From contig JAFGSF010000002.1 in assembly GCA_016934745.1 (NCBI GenBank), positions 39,226-103,225 on the forward strand: a DNA stretch of 64,000 nt, given 5' to 3'. This DNA is from Candidatus Aminicenantota bacterium (GTDB lineage Bacteria; Acidobacteriota; Aminicenantia; UBA2199). The notes under the pieces were generated by a model. That model was not told the origin of the DNA, made no database searches, and saw nothing but the letters and a program-made list of their open reading frames with translations. The number at the start of each line of letters is the position of its first letter. Within the stretch, counting starts at the first letter, position 1. Below are positions 48,746 to 58,207 of the stretch, piece by piece. The position numbers and the translations under genes were made by a program.

Positions 48746-49162
48746 GTGGTGATAAAAAAATATTTACTGATCGCGGCAGGAATCCTTTGCCTGCTGCTGG
48801 GCGTGGTGGGGATATTTCTGCCGTTGCTGCCGACCACGCCGTTTTTCCTGATGGCCGCAGCCTGTTTTTTCCGGAGCTCGGACCACCTTTATGCCTGGTT
48901 GCTCAACCATAAATTCCTTGGCAAAAGAATCAAGTACTACCGGGTTTACAAAGCGATTACACTCAGATCGAAATTGTTTTCGATAGCCCTGTTATGGTTG
49001 ACGATCGGCTATTCGGTTTTTTTTATCGTCAAGGTCATGTGGCTGAAAATCATTCTTTTATTAATTGCGGCGGGGGTCAGCATGCACTTGCTGAGTTTTC
49101 GCACCCTGACCCGAGAGATGATTGACGAGATAGAAAGTAAAAAAACCGGCGCCATATTATAA
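48746..49162 (+). CDS. DUF454 (YbaN-like) inner-membrane protein
   Basis: 138 residues with three to four membrane helices. GIFLPLLPTTPFFLMAAACF with FFRSSDHLYAWLLNHKFLG is the DUF454 signature. The function is unknown. The start appears to be GTG (48746 or 48749), and no ATG or Shine-Dalgarno site is available nearby. Confidence 0.85.
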   Translation: MVIKKYLLIAAGILCLLLGVVGIFLPLLPTTPFFLMAAACFFRSSDHLYAWLLNHKFLGKRIKYYRVYKAITLRSKLFSIALLWLTIGYSVFFIVKVMWLKIILLLIAAGVSMHLLSFRTLTREMIDEIESKKTGAIL

Positions 49163-49214
49163 TCTGAAAGGACGATTTTGCATCACGCGGCAAATGATTA
49201 TCAATCGTTCCGGT

Positions 49215-50279
49215 CTAGATTTGAACCAGCCGGTAATCGGCATTGCCGAAGCCGATTTCGCGGGCATAGTCGATCTGCACGTGGTAGGGTATGTCATAGG
49301 AGAGCCGGGCCAGCGACTGCCCGGTCTTTTGCTCAACCAGGTCGAGTGAGGCGGCGTCGATGGCGACCGGGTCAAAGGCGATGAGGACGCCGATGTCCGG
49401 GGAGATTTTTTTATAGCCGCCCATGCAGTCGCAGTCCTTGCTGATGCGGTTCAGGAAATTGATGTAAATGACCTTGTCCTTCTTGACCGCAGCCACGCCC
49501 CAGGCGTGCTCGACGATTTTGCGCTGCAGCTGCTCGTAGGTTTCGGACCAGTTGTAGCCGATGGCGTCGAAACGGCAGACGGTAAGGCATTCGGCGCAGC
49601 CGATGCATTTATTCTTATCGATGCGGGCGATCTGTTCCACCATGGTGATGGCCTGGGCCGGGCACCAGGCAACGCAGGCGGCGCAGCCGGTGCATTTCTT
49701 CTTTTTAATCGAGGGCGTAGCGGTCGAATGCTGGGCCAGTTTGCCGCGGCGGCTTGAGCAGCCCATGCCCATGTTTTTCAGGGCGGCGCCGAAACCCGAA
49801 ACCATGTGGCCGGTGAAATGGGAGACCACGACCAGGGACTGGCTTTTGACGATCAACGAAGCGATTTTGACACTCTGGTAAAGCCGGCCGGGAATGGCCA
49901 CGTTCATTTCCTCGTCACCGGTCAATCCGTCGGCCATGATCAGCGGCGTTTGCGTGTGGGCGAAACCGAAACCATGCCGTTCAGCCAGTTCGATATGCCC
50001 GACGGCATTGGCGCGCAAACCGCTGTATAGGGTCGATGTGTCGGTCAGAAACGGCTGGGCGTTTTTATTTCTGAGCAGTCGGGCCAGCATGGTAAAATTC
50101 AGCGGCCGGACATAGCCCTGAGTATTTTCCTCACCGAAGTGGGTCTTGATGGCCACCAGGTCCCGGTCCTTGACAAAGGCGAGCCAATCGTTGGCCTGGA
50201 AGGCCTTTTCGAGTTTTTGGCAGATCGTTTCATCGTGTTCATTGTCTGCGACCGCAATAAAAAAAACGTTTTCTTTCAT
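49215..50279 (-). CDS. DUF362 protein with two [4Fe-4S] ferredoxin clusters
   Basis: 354 residues. An N-terminal DUF362 region (VAIKTHFGEENTQGYVRPLN, LTDTSTLYSGLRANAVGH) and a C-terminal DUF362 region (IGVLIAFDPVAIDAASLDLV) flank a bacterial ferredoxin insert with CTGCAACVAWCP and CIGCAECLTVC, enough for two [4Fe-4S] clusters. The protein is probably a cytosolic redox protein; no partner enzyme is adjacent. ATG 50279 follows AGGG. A strong promoter lies 76 bp upstream. Confidence 0.88.
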   Translation of the reverse strand: MKENVFFIAVADNEHDETICQKLEKAFQANDWLAFVKDRDLVAIKTHFGEENTQGYVRPLNFTMLARLLRNKNAQPFLTDTSTLYSGLRANAVGHIELAERHGFGFAHTQTPLIMADGLTGDEEMNVAIPGRLYQSVKIASLIVKSQSLVVVSHFTGHMVSGFGAALKNMGMGCSSRRGKLAQHSTATPSIKKKKCTGCAACVAWCPAQAITMVEQIARIDKNKCIGCAECLTVCRFDAIGYNWSETYEQLQRKIVEHAWGVAAVKKDKVIYINFLNRISKDCDCMGGYKKISPDIGVLIAFDPVAIDAASLDLVEQKTGQSLARLSYDIPYHVQIDYAREIGFGNADYRLVQI

Positions 50280-50317
50280 TTGTGTCCCTGCCCCCCGCCC
50301 GATGGCCGGGATGAATT

Positions 50318-50331
50318 TGCCGCTAGCGGCA
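50318..50331. repeat. Perfect 14-bp palindrome in the DUF362 gene leader
   Basis: TGCCGCTAGCGGCA is a perfect inverted repeat lying between the DUF362 promoter and start codon. It could be an operator or a small RNA hairpin. No T-run follows on either strand. Confidence 0.5.
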
Positions 50332-50354
50332 GCTGGTTGGCCCTGAAAAATCAA

Positions 50355-50383
50355 AATATAACTATTTCGGTGTTAAAAGTCAA
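50355..50383 (-). promoter_or_regulatory. Promoter of the DUF362 gene
   Basis: On the minus strand: TTGACT, a 17-bp spacer and TATATT. The predicted leader is about 69 nt and contains the 14-bp palindrome at 50318. Confidence 0.65.
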
Positions 50384-50468
50384 TCGGCCCGGTCATCGGC
50401 CAAAAAAATCCATTTCGCTGCCGGCTTGGCCCGGGCTGATAAATTTTGCTGGAAAAGCTCATTATTGC

Positions 50469-50497
50469 TTGACTTTTCATTTTCTCTATGTTAAATC
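50469..50497 (+). promoter_or_regulatory. Promoter of the HU gene and dprA-topA run
   Basis: TTGACT followed by a TTAAATC -10 region 16-17 bp downstream. The leader of about 15 nt carries AGGAGG. Confidence 0.5.
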
Positions 50498-50517
50498 ACT
50501 CGCAGCAGGAGGTTGAC

Positions 50518-50799
50518 ATGAACAAAAAATACCTAGCCGAAGAAATAGCTAAACGGATCTCCATAAAAAAATATGAGGCCTATAATTTTATCGATCTTTT
50601 CATCGAAGTCGCCTTGGAAAACCTTGGTCAAGGCCGTAAACTGGTTCTTTCCAAGTTTGGAACCTTGATCATCAAAAAGAAAAATAAAAAAAGGGTCATC
50701 AATCCCATCACCCGTCAACCCATGATGATTGCACCTACTAAAATAGTCAAATTCATCCCGGCGGAAAACTTGAAAAGAAAGTTTGAAGGAAATGGTTGA
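50518..50799 (+). CDS. HU/IHF-family DNA-binding protein
   Basis: 93 residues of the bacterial histone-like family. Helical N-terminal half (YLAEEIAKRISIKKYEAYNF), then LVLSKFGTLIIKKKNKKRVI and the beta-arm NPITRQPMMIAPTKIVKFIP with the DNA-intercalating proline after asparagine. It bends and compacts DNA as a dimer. AGGAGGTTGAC before ATG 50518 is a strong ribosome site. Its end overlaps dprA by 8 bp. Confidence 0.92.
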   Translation: MNKKYLAEEIAKRISIKKYEAYNFIDLFIEVALENLGQGRKLVLSKFGTLIIKKKNKKRVINPITRQPMMIAPTKIVKFIPAENLKRKFEGNG

Positions 50800-51880
50800 G
50801 TTCGATGAGGGACAGTTAAAAAGAGTCGCCTTTCACCTGCTGACTTTTAAAAACCCCAGAGCCAGAAGTCATTTTTTTCGGAACAAAATTACGGCCGGCG
50901 ATTTTTTTTGCCTGGAAAGGCGCCAGCTGGAATCGGCCGGCCTTTTGCCGGCCGAAGCCCAGGCGGTGTGTGAACGTGGCTGGCGCATCGCTGAAACCGA
51001 AGTGGAGCGGCTGAAAAAAAACCGGGCGGAAATCATCTTCAGGGAAGATGATGCTTATCCGCCGTTGCTGGGCCAGATTTATGATCCTCCCGATCTGCTT
51101 TATTTTACCGGCAACCGTGAAATTCTGGCAAAAACCATGTTGGCCGTTGTCGGCTCACGGCGCGGCAGCGCCTACGGACAAAGTGTCCTGAACCGGATTT
51201 TACCGGAATGCTGCCAGGCCGGCCTGGTTGTTGTTTCCGGCATGGCTTATGGGATCGATTCCATGGCTCACAAGCTGGCGCTCAGGGAGAACGCCGGAAC
51301 CATCGGCGTCAATGCCGGGGGATTGCTTCATTTATATCCAGCAGGCAACATGACCCTGATCAAAAAAATCATCGACCGGGGGGGCATTGTCAGTGAATTC
51401 CCCCTGGATGTGATTCCCCGGCCATTTCTTTTTCCCATCCGCAATCGCATTATCGCCGGCCTGGCCCGGGCGGTTCTGGTGGTGGAGGCCGCGTTGCGCA
51501 GCGGATCGCTGATTACGGCCCGGCTTGCGCTTGAACAGGACCGCGACGTCATGGCCATCCCGGGCAACATCGATTCCCTGTTAAGTCAGGGGACAAATTA
51601 CCTGCTGCAGCAGGGAGCCAAGCTGATCGGCAGCGCATCCGATTTGCTGCTCGAATTCGGCCTCGACGTGCCGGCGCGGCAAAAAATAGACGCGTCGCTC
51701 TCGTCCAAAGAAATAAAAATACTTGACTTGTGCGGTGAAAATGAGGTACAAGGTATCGATTTTCTGGTAGAAACGCTCGATTGGTCAACAGCAGAAATTA
51801 TTTCGCTAGTGATGGGCCTGGTTTTAAAAAATATGCTTGTTGAAGAACCGGACGGTTACCGAAGGATTGCTTATGGCTAA
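50792..51880 (+). CDS. dprA: DNA-processing protein DprA (Smf)
   Basis: DprA loads RecA on incoming single-stranded DNA in transformation and is widespread beyond competent species. The Rossmann core is seen in LAVVGSRRGSAYGQSVLNRI, VVSGMAYGIDSMAHKLAL, FPIRNRIIAGLARAVLVVEA and GSLITARLALEQDRDVMAIPG. A SAM-like N-terminal domain and a C-terminal winged helix (about 300-362) complete the long form. ATG 50792 overlaps the HU stop; TTG 50783 is an alternative. It heads a dprA-topA-trmFO-xerC order also known in Firmicutes. Confidence 0.94.
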   Translation: MVEFDEGQLKRVAFHLLTFKNPRARSHFFRNKITAGDFFCLERRQLESAGLLPAEAQAVCERGWRIAETEVERLKKNRAEIIFREDDAYPPLLGQIYDPPDLLYFTGNREILAKTMLAVVGSRRGSAYGQSVLNRILPECCQAGLVVVSGMAYGIDSMAHKLALRENAGTIGVNAGGLLHLYPAGNMTLIKKIIDRGGIVSEFPLDVIPRPFLFPIRNRIIAGLARAVLVVEAALRSGSLITARLALEQDRDVMAIPGNIDSLLSQGTNYLLQQGAKLIGSASDLLLEFGLDVPARQKIDASLSSKEIKILDLCGENEVQGIDFLVETLDWSTAEIISLVMGLVLKNMLVEEPDGYRRIAYG

Positions 51881-53966
51881 AAAAACATTGGTTATTGTCG
51901 AGTCTCCAGCCAAGTCAAGCACGATCTCCAAGTATCTGGGCGACGGGTTTTTAATCAGCTCATCGATGGGACACGTCCGTGACCTGCCCGTGGCGGTTTT
52001 GGGCATTGATTTGAAAAATAATTACAAGCCTTTCTATGTCAATTTGCCCGGCAAAGCGCAGGTCATCAAAGAATTGCGGCAACAGGCGCAAAAAGCAGAT
52101 AAAATCTTGCTGGCATCGGACCCTGACCGCGAGGGCGAAGCTATTGCTTTTCATTTACAGGAAATTTTAAAAGCAGACAATGGAGAAATTTTCCGGGTGC
52201 TTTTCAATGAAATTACGCGCTCGGCCATTTTGGCGGCGGTTGAAAACCCCTTGGCCATTGATGCCCACAAAGTCGCTTCCCAGCAGATGCGCCGCCTGCT
52301 GGACCGTTTGGCCGGTTACAAGATTAGCCCGGTCCTGCAAAGAAAGATAGGCGGTCCATTGTCGGCTGGGCGCGTGCAATCGGTGGCGCTGAAAATAATC
52401 GTGGAGAGGGAAAAGGAAATCCGGGCTTTTATTTCCGAAGAATATTGGACCATTGCCGTTGAATTGGAAGGCAGCAAAAAACCGGCATTTTCCAGCAAAT
52501 TGGAAAAATGCAACGGCAAGAATGTTAAAATCGCCGCCCAGGATGCCTGTAATGCCATACTGGCTGAAATTGCAGAAAATCCATACATACTTGAGCGCAT
52601 ACAAAAAAAGCTGAAAAAGCGTAAACCGCTTCCACCCCTGATCACGTCCACCTTGCAGCAGGAAGCTTTTCGCCGGTTCAAATTTCCGGTGAAAAAAACC
52701 ATGCAGTTGGCCCAACAACTGTATGAAGGCGTCAATATCCACGGCGCAGAAACAACCGGTTTGATTACCTACATGCGCACGGACTCTTTTCGTATCTCCG
52801 ACCAGGTACGCGACCAGGCCAGGGAATATATTGTGTCCAAGCTGGGGAAGAAATATTGTCCGGCCACGGCCAATGTGTTCAAGAAAAAATCCAAAATCCA
52901 GGATGCCCACGAATGCATTCGTCCCACCGCACCCTTTTTTGCTCCCGATGAAATCAAGGCCGATTTGAATCCGGGCCAGTTGAAGATCTATCAATTGATC
53001 TGGGAGCGTTTTTTTGCCTCACAAATGGCTGCGGCCGAAATCGAGGAAACCCAGTTTGATGTCAAAAACGGAGCCTATCTGTTTGTGACCAAGGGCGAAG
53101 TAATCAAGTTCAAGGGTTTTCTGGCCATGACCAAGGGGGATAGCGAGCAGACCCTGTTGCCATTGCTGCAGGAAAAAGAAATCCTGAAGTTGCTGGCGAT
53201 CGACAGCAAACAAAATTTCACCAAGCCGCCGGCCCGTTACAACGAAGCGTCATTGGTGAAAGTGTTGGAGGAAAAAGGCATTGGACGTCCATCCACGTAC
53301 GCGAAAATCATTGAAACGTTGAACAAGCGGGAATATGTTTTCAGCGAGGAAAAAAAATTCGTGCCCACCGATCTGGGAATTCGTGTGGTCGATTACCTGG
53401 AAGAAAACTTTAAAGATATCATGAACTACAATTTCACCGCCGACCTGGAAAAAAAACTCGACCGGGTGGCTGATGGCCAACTCGACTGGGTGAGCGGCAT
53501 TGATCAGTTTTACAAAAAATTGGCGCTGGATTTGGCGAAGGTCAAGGATAGCAAAAAGGTGGAACTGCTGACCGGGGAAAAATGCCCGACGTGCGGCGGC
53601 GACCTGATTAAAAAATATTCCCTAAAAACCCGGGGCTGGTTCATCGGTTGTTCCAGATATCCACAGTGCCGATACACGGGGCGGGTCACCCTGAACAATG
53701 AAAAAATCAGCCCCGATGAAATACAGGAAAAAAAATGCCCATTATGCGCCAAGCCTTTAATCAAGAGGTATTCCCGAAAAACCGGGCAATATTTCATCGG
53801 GTGTTCGGGTTTTCCGGATTGCAAGCATATTGAAACAAGCCAGGAAGAAATGGGTACATGCCCCCAGTGTGGCAAACCTTTGACCAAAAGGTTCTCGCGC
53901 AAAACCAGGCGCTATTTTGTCGGCTGTACCGGTTATCCTGAATGCACATTCATCCAAAAAAGGTGA
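51873..53966 (+). CDS. topA: DNA topoisomerase I
   Basis: A type IA topoisomerase that relaxes negative supercoils. From ATG 51873 (AAGG seven bases upstream) it has 697 residues. The Toprim domain has VIVESPAKSSTISKYLG and LASDPDREGEAIAFHL, and the active-site tyrosine is in GLITYMRTDSFRIS. Three C-terminal four-cysteine zinc ribbons follow (CPTCGG...GCSRYPQC, CPLCAK...GCSGFPDC, CPQCGK...GCTGYPEC). The start overlaps the dprA stop by 8 bp. Confidence 0.97.
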   Translation: MAKKTLVIVESPAKSSTISKYLGDGFLISSSMGHVRDLPVAVLGIDLKNNYKPFYVNLPGKAQVIKELRQQAQKADKILLASDPDREGEAIAFHLQEILKADNGEIFRVLFNEITRSAILAAVENPLAIDAHKVASQQMRRLLDRLAGYKISPVLQRKIGGPLSAGRVQSVALKIIVEREKEIRAFISEEYWTIAVELEGSKKPAFSSKLEKCNGKNVKIAAQDACNAILAEIAENPYILERIQKKLKKRKPLPPLITSTLQQEAFRRFKFPVKKTMQLAQQLYEGVNIHGAETTGLITYMRTDSFRISDQVRDQAREYIVSKLGKKYCPATANVFKKKSKIQDAHECIRPTAPFFAPDEIKADLNPGQLKIYQLIWERFFASQMAAAEIEETQFDVKNGAYLFVTKGEVIKFKGFLAMTKGDSEQTLLPLLQEKEILKLLAIDSKQNFTKPPARYNEASLVKVLEEKGIGRPSTYAKIIETLNKREYVFSEEKKFVPTDLGIRVVDYLEENFKDIMNYNFTADLEKKLDRVADGQLDWVSGIDQFYKKLALDLAKVKDSKKVELLTGEKCPTCGGDLIKKYSLKTRGWFIGCSRYPQCRYTGRVTLNNEKISPDEIQEKKCPLCAKPLIKRYSRKTGQYFIGCSGFPDCKHIETSQEEMGTCPQCGKPLTKRFSRKTRRYFVGCTGYPECTFIQKR

Positions 53967-55279
53967 AAAGTAAAATCACCGTTATTGGCGGCGGGCTGGC
54001 TGGAGTCGAAGCTGCCTACCAGGTCGCCAAACTGGGAATCGCTGTGGATTTGTATGAAATGCGGCCGCAGGTGATGACCGAGGCCCACAGCAGCGATTTT
54101 TTAGCTGAAATGGTATGCAGCAATTCCCTGGGGTCCGGCGAACTCACCTCCGCGTCTGGGTTGTTGAAGCGGGAATTGAAAATGCTTGATTCTTTTTTTT
54201 TGCTTCACGCGGAAAAATTCAAGGTCCCTGCCGGACGTAGCCTGTCCGTCGATCGTTTGCGCCTGGCTGCCGATATCACCACTGAACTCGCTGCCTGGCC
54301 CGGAATCACGATCCAGCGTCGGGAAGTGAAAGAAATTCCAGCCGCCGAATCCCCCGTGATTATCGCCACGGGCCCCTTGACCAGTTCCGATTTTGCCCAG
54401 ACCCTTGCTCGGTTGACGATGCGCAAAAACCTTTTCTTTTTTGATGCCACCTGCCCCTTGATCCGCGCCGAGAGCATTGATTTGTCGAAATTGTTCGCGG
54501 CGTCGCGCTATGAAAAGGGGGATGCCGATTTTTTAAACATTCCTATGGATGATGAGCAGTACGAATCGTTTGTACAAAACCTGGTTCAGGCCGAGGTGGT
54601 AGCCGCCCATGATTTTGAAAAAAATGATTTTTATGACGCCTGCCTGCCGCTGGAAGAAATCGCCCGACGCGGAAAGCAATCATTGGCTTTCGGACCTTTA
54701 AAACCCGTCGGCCTGATTGATCCGCGCAGCGGGCGGCGGCCCCATGCGGTCGTGCAATTGCGCCAGGATGATTTGAAAAAGAATTTTTACCAACTGGTTG
54801 GTTTTCAGACGCGCCTGAGGTATGGCGATCAAAAAAGAATTTTCCGCACGCTCCCCGGTCTGGAAAACGCCGAATTCGAACGTTTCGGGCGCATGCACCG
54901 CAACACCTATATCAATGCTCCTTTGATCATCAACAATTTTTCCCAGCACAAAAAAAACAGTCACATCTATTTTGCCGGTCAGCTTTCCGGGGTGGAAGGT
55001 TACGTGGAATCGGTCAGTTCGGGATTGTTGTGCGGTCTCTTTGCCGCACGGGCACTGTTGGGACGACCATTATCCGCCCTGCCTGAAACCACGGCGACCG
55101 GGTCGTTGCTGGCGTATATCGCCAACGCCAATTGGAAGGATTTCCGGCCCAGCAAGTTTACCTTCGGCTTAATTGATGATGGCGCATTGGACTTGCATGA
55201 CAAAAAACGAAAGAAGCAACTGAAAGCCGAAAGGGCCCTCGAGGAATTGCAGGTATGGATAAAGAAAGCGGCAATTTAG
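53963..55279 (+). CDS. trmFO: Folate/FAD-dependent tRNA m5U54 methyltransferase TrmFO
   Basis: The enzyme makes ribothymidine 54 in tRNA using methylenetetrahydrofolate and FAD. ITVIGGGLAGVEAAYQVAKL is the FAD-binding loop; EAHSSDFLAEMVCSNSLGSG holds a catalytic cysteine; YFAGQLSGVEGYVESVSSGL is the C-terminal FAD motif. I place the start at GTG 53963, which forms a 4-bp GTGA overlap with the topA stop and gives the usual MKxKxTVIGGG N-terminus. The ATG at 53942 adds seven residues and is the alternative. Confidence 0.95.
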   Translation: MKSKITVIGGGLAGVEAAYQVAKLGIAVDLYEMRPQVMTEAHSSDFLAEMVCSNSLGSGELTSASGLLKRELKMLDSFFLLHAEKFKVPAGRSLSVDRLRLAADITTELAAWPGITIQRREVKEIPAAESPVIIATGPLTSSDFAQTLARLTMRKNLFFFDATCPLIRAESIDLSKLFAASRYEKGDADFLNIPMDDEQYESFVQNLVQAEVVAAHDFEKNDFYDACLPLEEIARRGKQSLAFGPLKPVGLIDPRSGRRPHAVVQLRQDDLKKNFYQLVGFQTRLRYGDQKRIFRTLPGLENAEFERFGRMHRNTYINAPLIINNFSQHKKNSHIYFAGQLSGVEGYVESVSSGLLCGLFAARALLGRPLSALPETTATGSLLAYIANANWKDFRPSKFTFGLIDDGALDLHDKKRKKQLKAERALEELQVWIKKAAI

Positions 55280-56142
55280 AGAATTATTTGGCATATCTGA
55301 AGGAAATCAGAAAGTATTCCCCGCATACCATTCGGGCTTATGAAATTGATATCCGCCAGTTTTGTCTTTATTTCAAGGAGAACCGCCTGGAGGTGAACAA
55401 GCACAGTATCCGCGATTTCCTGGCATTCACTTTTTCGCAAAAGAAAACCAAGACCACGGTGGCCCGAAAAATCTATGCCGTTAAATCTTTTTACGACTAC
55501 CTGGTAAAAATCGGCGTGCTGAAAAACAATCCTCTGGAAGGGACGAGTACGCCCAAGCTGGACAGAAAAATCCCGCAAATTTTGACCGAGAACGAGATGC
55601 TGGAATTTCTCAACGCGTTGCCTGATAAAAATTTTTTACAATTGCGCAACAAGGCCCTTTTTGAATTTTTGTATGCCACCGGACTGCGCATTTCCGAGCT
55701 GACCGAACTGAAAATTTCCGATATTCATTTTGGTGAAAGGCTGGTCCGGGTGATGGGCAAAGGAAAGAAAGAAAGGCTGGTCCCGTTTCATCCACAGGCC
55801 GCCACCATTTTGTCGCGCTACCTGCAGCATGTACGCCGCGGGCTCAATTATCAGGGGGAACGGGTTTTCGTCAATGCCCGGGGCGGTGCACTCAGCCAGC
55901 GCTCGGTGGAACGAATTTTGCCCCAGGTTTACCGCCAACTCAGCGGCTCCAACCGCCATATCTACCCCCACCTTCTACGTCATTCGTTTGCCACGCACCT
56001 GTTGCAGCGGGGGGCGAATCTGCGCATCATCCAGGAACTGCTGGGCCATGCCAATCTGGCGACTACCGAAAAATACACCACATTGAATTTTGGCGATCTG
56101 CTTAAAACCTATAAACAATTTCACCCGCGGGATAATTCATGA
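55255..56142 (+). CDS. xerC: Tyrosine recombinase XerC
   Basis: 295 residues. A core-binding SAM-like domain (about 1-90) is followed by the catalytic domain with ATGLRISELTELK (first arginine), HLLRHSFATHLLQRGANLRI (His-x-x-Arg), LLGHANLATTEKYTTL (His and nucleophile tyrosine). It resolves chromosome dimers at dif with XerD. The ATG follows GAGG inside trmFO, giving a 25-bp overlap. Position after topA-trmFO supports a resident XerC rather than a phage integrase. No hslVU follows. Confidence 0.92.
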   Translation: MDKESGNLENYLAYLKEIRKYSPHTIRAYEIDIRQFCLYFKENRLEVNKHSIRDFLAFTFSQKKTKTTVARKIYAVKSFYDYLVKIGVLKNNPLEGTSTPKLDRKIPQILTENEMLEFLNALPDKNFLQLRNKALFEFLYATGLRISELTELKISDIHFGERLVRVMGKGKKERLVPFHPQAATILSRYLQHVRRGLNYQGERVFVNARGGALSQRSVERILPQVYRQLSGSNRHIYPHLLRHSFATHLLQRGANLRIIQELLGHANLATTEKYTTLNFGDLLKTYKQFHPRDNS

Positions 56143-57086
56143 AGCGCAAAGTTGTCTTTTTTTTGCTGAAATTTGTTTTCGGTTTCGGCCTGCTGTTCTA
56201 CCTGGTGTTTTTCAACGCTCGCCCGCAGGGCATCATCGCGGTCTTTAAAGGCGTGTCCTGGCCCATGGTCCTGTTGGCTTTTTCCTTGCACAGTTTTGGA
56301 TTATTGTTTTCGGCCAAGCGCTGGAAACTGATCCTCGATGACAGGAAGGCCGATTTTTCGCTATGGCAGTTGACCCAATCCCTGCTGGTGGGGATTTTTT
56401 TCAACCATTTTCTGCCGACCCGCTTTGGCGGCGACGTGGTCAGGATCAGGGATACGCGCCATATCGAGCAGGGGATGACGGCATCGCTGGCGGTGGTGGT
56501 GTATGAACGCATGAGCGGTATCGCGGCCCTGCTGATCCTGGCCATGATTTCTTCGCTTTTGCGCATCCGCTTTATCAGCGAACTGCCGTTGCTCTATGTT
56601 TCCCTGATCGTCAGCCTGGCAGGCATTTCATTGCTGCTGCTGGCCTGGAAAAAGATGCCGCGCGGTTTTTTGGCCGCCATCCGCTGCCCACGTTCCTGGC
56701 TGCAAAAAATCTTGCTGAAATTAAACATGTTCCATGGCATCATTCTCGATTTTTTAGAACACCGGCGCCTGAGCAAAAAAGTTTTTTTCTGGGCGGTCCT
56801 GCTGCAGCTCAACGTGGTGCTGCACTATTTTTTTATCGGCCGGGCTCTCAACTTGGACCGCATCCCTTTTTTGGATTACTTTTTTTCCATTCCGATCATG
56901 CTGTTTATCCTTTCTTTTCCGGTGTCCATCAACGGCGTCGGCGTCCGTGATTTTTTCCTGGTCAGGCTTTTCGTTTATTACCATTACTCGGCTTCTTTTG
57001 CCATCGCCTTTTCCCTTCTGGATGTGGCCTTTAACCTGGCTCTGGGCATCCTCGGTGGCGTGATCTACATTTTTCGCAAAAAATGA
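56139..57086 (+). CDS. LPG synthase TM-region (UPF0104/YbhN) membrane protein
   Basis: 315 residues with about eight membrane segments. FFNHFLPTRFGGDVVRIRDT is the family signature (N.FLP...GGD..R). FPVSINGVGVRDFFLVRLF is the C-terminal signature. These proteins resemble the flippase half of MprF, without the synthase domain, and are thought to move lipids. The start overlaps xerC by 4 bp (ATGA). Confidence 0.88.
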   Translation: MKRKVVFFLLKFVFGFGLLFYLVFFNARPQGIIAVFKGVSWPMVLLAFSLHSFGLLFSAKRWKLILDDRKADFSLWQLTQSLLVGIFFNHFLPTRFGGDVVRIRDTRHIEQGMTASLAVVVYERMSGIAALLILAMISSLLRIRFISELPLLYVSLIVSLAGISLLLLAWKKMPRGFLAAIRCPRSWLQKILLKLNMFHGIILDFLEHRRLSKKVFFWAVLLQLNVVLHYFFIGRALNLDRIPFLDYFFSIPIMLFILSFPVSINGVGVRDFFLVRLFVYYHYSASFAIAFSLLDVAFNLALGILGGVIYIFRKK

Positions 57087-58195
57087 AAATAAAAATAATG
57101 GTTATGGCCATGGCCGGCATGCTGGTGTTTTCCAGCCAGCAGGAAAAACTGCAGGATATCAACGAGGAAATTCAGAAAATATCGGCCCAGCTCACGGCGA
57201 TCAGGCAGGAAAAAGCCTCCATCCTGAACGACATTTATACCCTGGAGCTGGAGATGGATGTGGCGGTCATCGAATTGAAAAAAGTAAATCTGCTGCTGGC
57301 GGAAGCCCAGGGCAAGATCAACCGTAAACAGAAAGAGGAAGCCGTTTTGCAGGCAAAAATCGCCCATTCGCAGGAAAATGTCAGGCGCATATTGCGGGTC
57401 CTGTACAAAATGGGCGAGTTGGGTTATGTGAAACTTTTCATCAATATCGGCAACCTGGACCAGCTTTTCCGCAATTACCGTTTGATCGTGGCCTTGATGG
57501 ATGACCGGGTCCTTGAAATTAAAGCGATTCGCCATGGCATTCTCAGGTTGCAAAAAATCAAGGCCGAGCTGAAAACCGAATTGGACCGGCTGTTTCATTT
57601 GAAAAATGAACAAGCGGTCAAGTTGAGCCGCCTGAGCGGATTGAAACAAGGCAAGTTGAATATCATTTCAAGAATCAATCGCCAGCGGGATTATAATGCC
57701 CGCTTGCTTGAAGAGCTTAAAAATGAAGAGCGCAACCTGACCGATTTTTTAAATCAGAAAAGCGGGGCGCCGTCCGCCGATGCCGTTAGTTTCGCCTTAC
57801 TGCGGGGCAAGTTAGCCTGGCCGCTTCGCGGGACAGTGATTTCCAGTTTCGGGAAAAAAAAGAGTTCCCGATTTGACACCTATACCATCAACAACGGCAT
57901 CGAAATTAAGCCACTGCAATCCGACGAAATAAAAGCGGTTCATGACGGTGAAATCATTTTCTGCGACTATTTTAAGGGTTACGGTAATTTGCTGATCATC
58001 CAGCATCCGGGAAATTTCTATTCTCTTTACGGGCATTGCGATAAATTCCTGAAAAAAAACGGGGATCGCGTCGCGTCGGGCGACGTGGTTGCTTGGGCGG
58101 GTAATTCCGGTTCCCTGTACGGAAAATGTCTTTATTTCGAAATCAGGAAAAATTTAAAGCCCCAGGACCCATTGTTGTGGCTGGAAAAAAAGTGA
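57083..58195 (+). CDS. envC: EnvC-like murein hydrolase activator with degenerate LytM domain
   Basis: 370 residues. A short N-terminal hydrophobic segment is followed by a long coiled coil (about 20-235) and a C-terminal LytM/M23 fold (about 245-370). The zinc ligands are missing: HxGxD reads NNGIEI, HLS reads HCD, and the last HLHF reads CLYF. This is what EnvC and NlpD look like; they activate amidases at the division site rather than cut peptidoglycan. ATGA overlap with the preceding gene. The following gene is yibQ-like, as in E. coli. Confidence 0.87.
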   Translation: MKIKIMVMAMAGMLVFSSQQEKLQDINEEIQKISAQLTAIRQEKASILNDIYTLELEMDVAVIELKKVNLLLAEAQGKINRKQKEEAVLQAKIAHSQENVRRILRVLYKMGELGYVKLFINIGNLDQLFRNYRLIVALMDDRVLEIKAIRHGILRLQKIKAELKTELDRLFHLKNEQAVKLSRLSGLKQGKLNIISRINRQRDYNARLLEELKNEERNLTDFLNQKSGAPSADAVSFALLRGKLAWPLRGTVISSFGKKKSSRFDTYTINNGIEIKPLQSDEIKAVHDGEIIFCDYFKGYGNLLIIQHPGNFYSLYGHCDKFLKKNGDRVASGDVVAWAGNSGSLYGKCLYFEIRKNLKPQDPLLWLEKK

Positions 58196-58201
58196 TACAA
58201 T
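58172..58201 (+). promoter_or_regulatory. Possible leaderless-type promoter of the yibQ-like gene
   Basis: TTGTTG, an 18-bp spacer and an extended TGA-TACAAT directly after the envC stop. Six bases later, at the expected +1, is the TTG at 58208. Confidence 0.45.
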
Positions 58202-58207
58202 CGATCT

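Noticed and set aside
55255..56142. XerC-like recombinase as an integrase marking a mobile element
   Set aside because: It sits in the conserved topA-trmFO-xerC order, with no attachment-site repeats or phage genes nearby.
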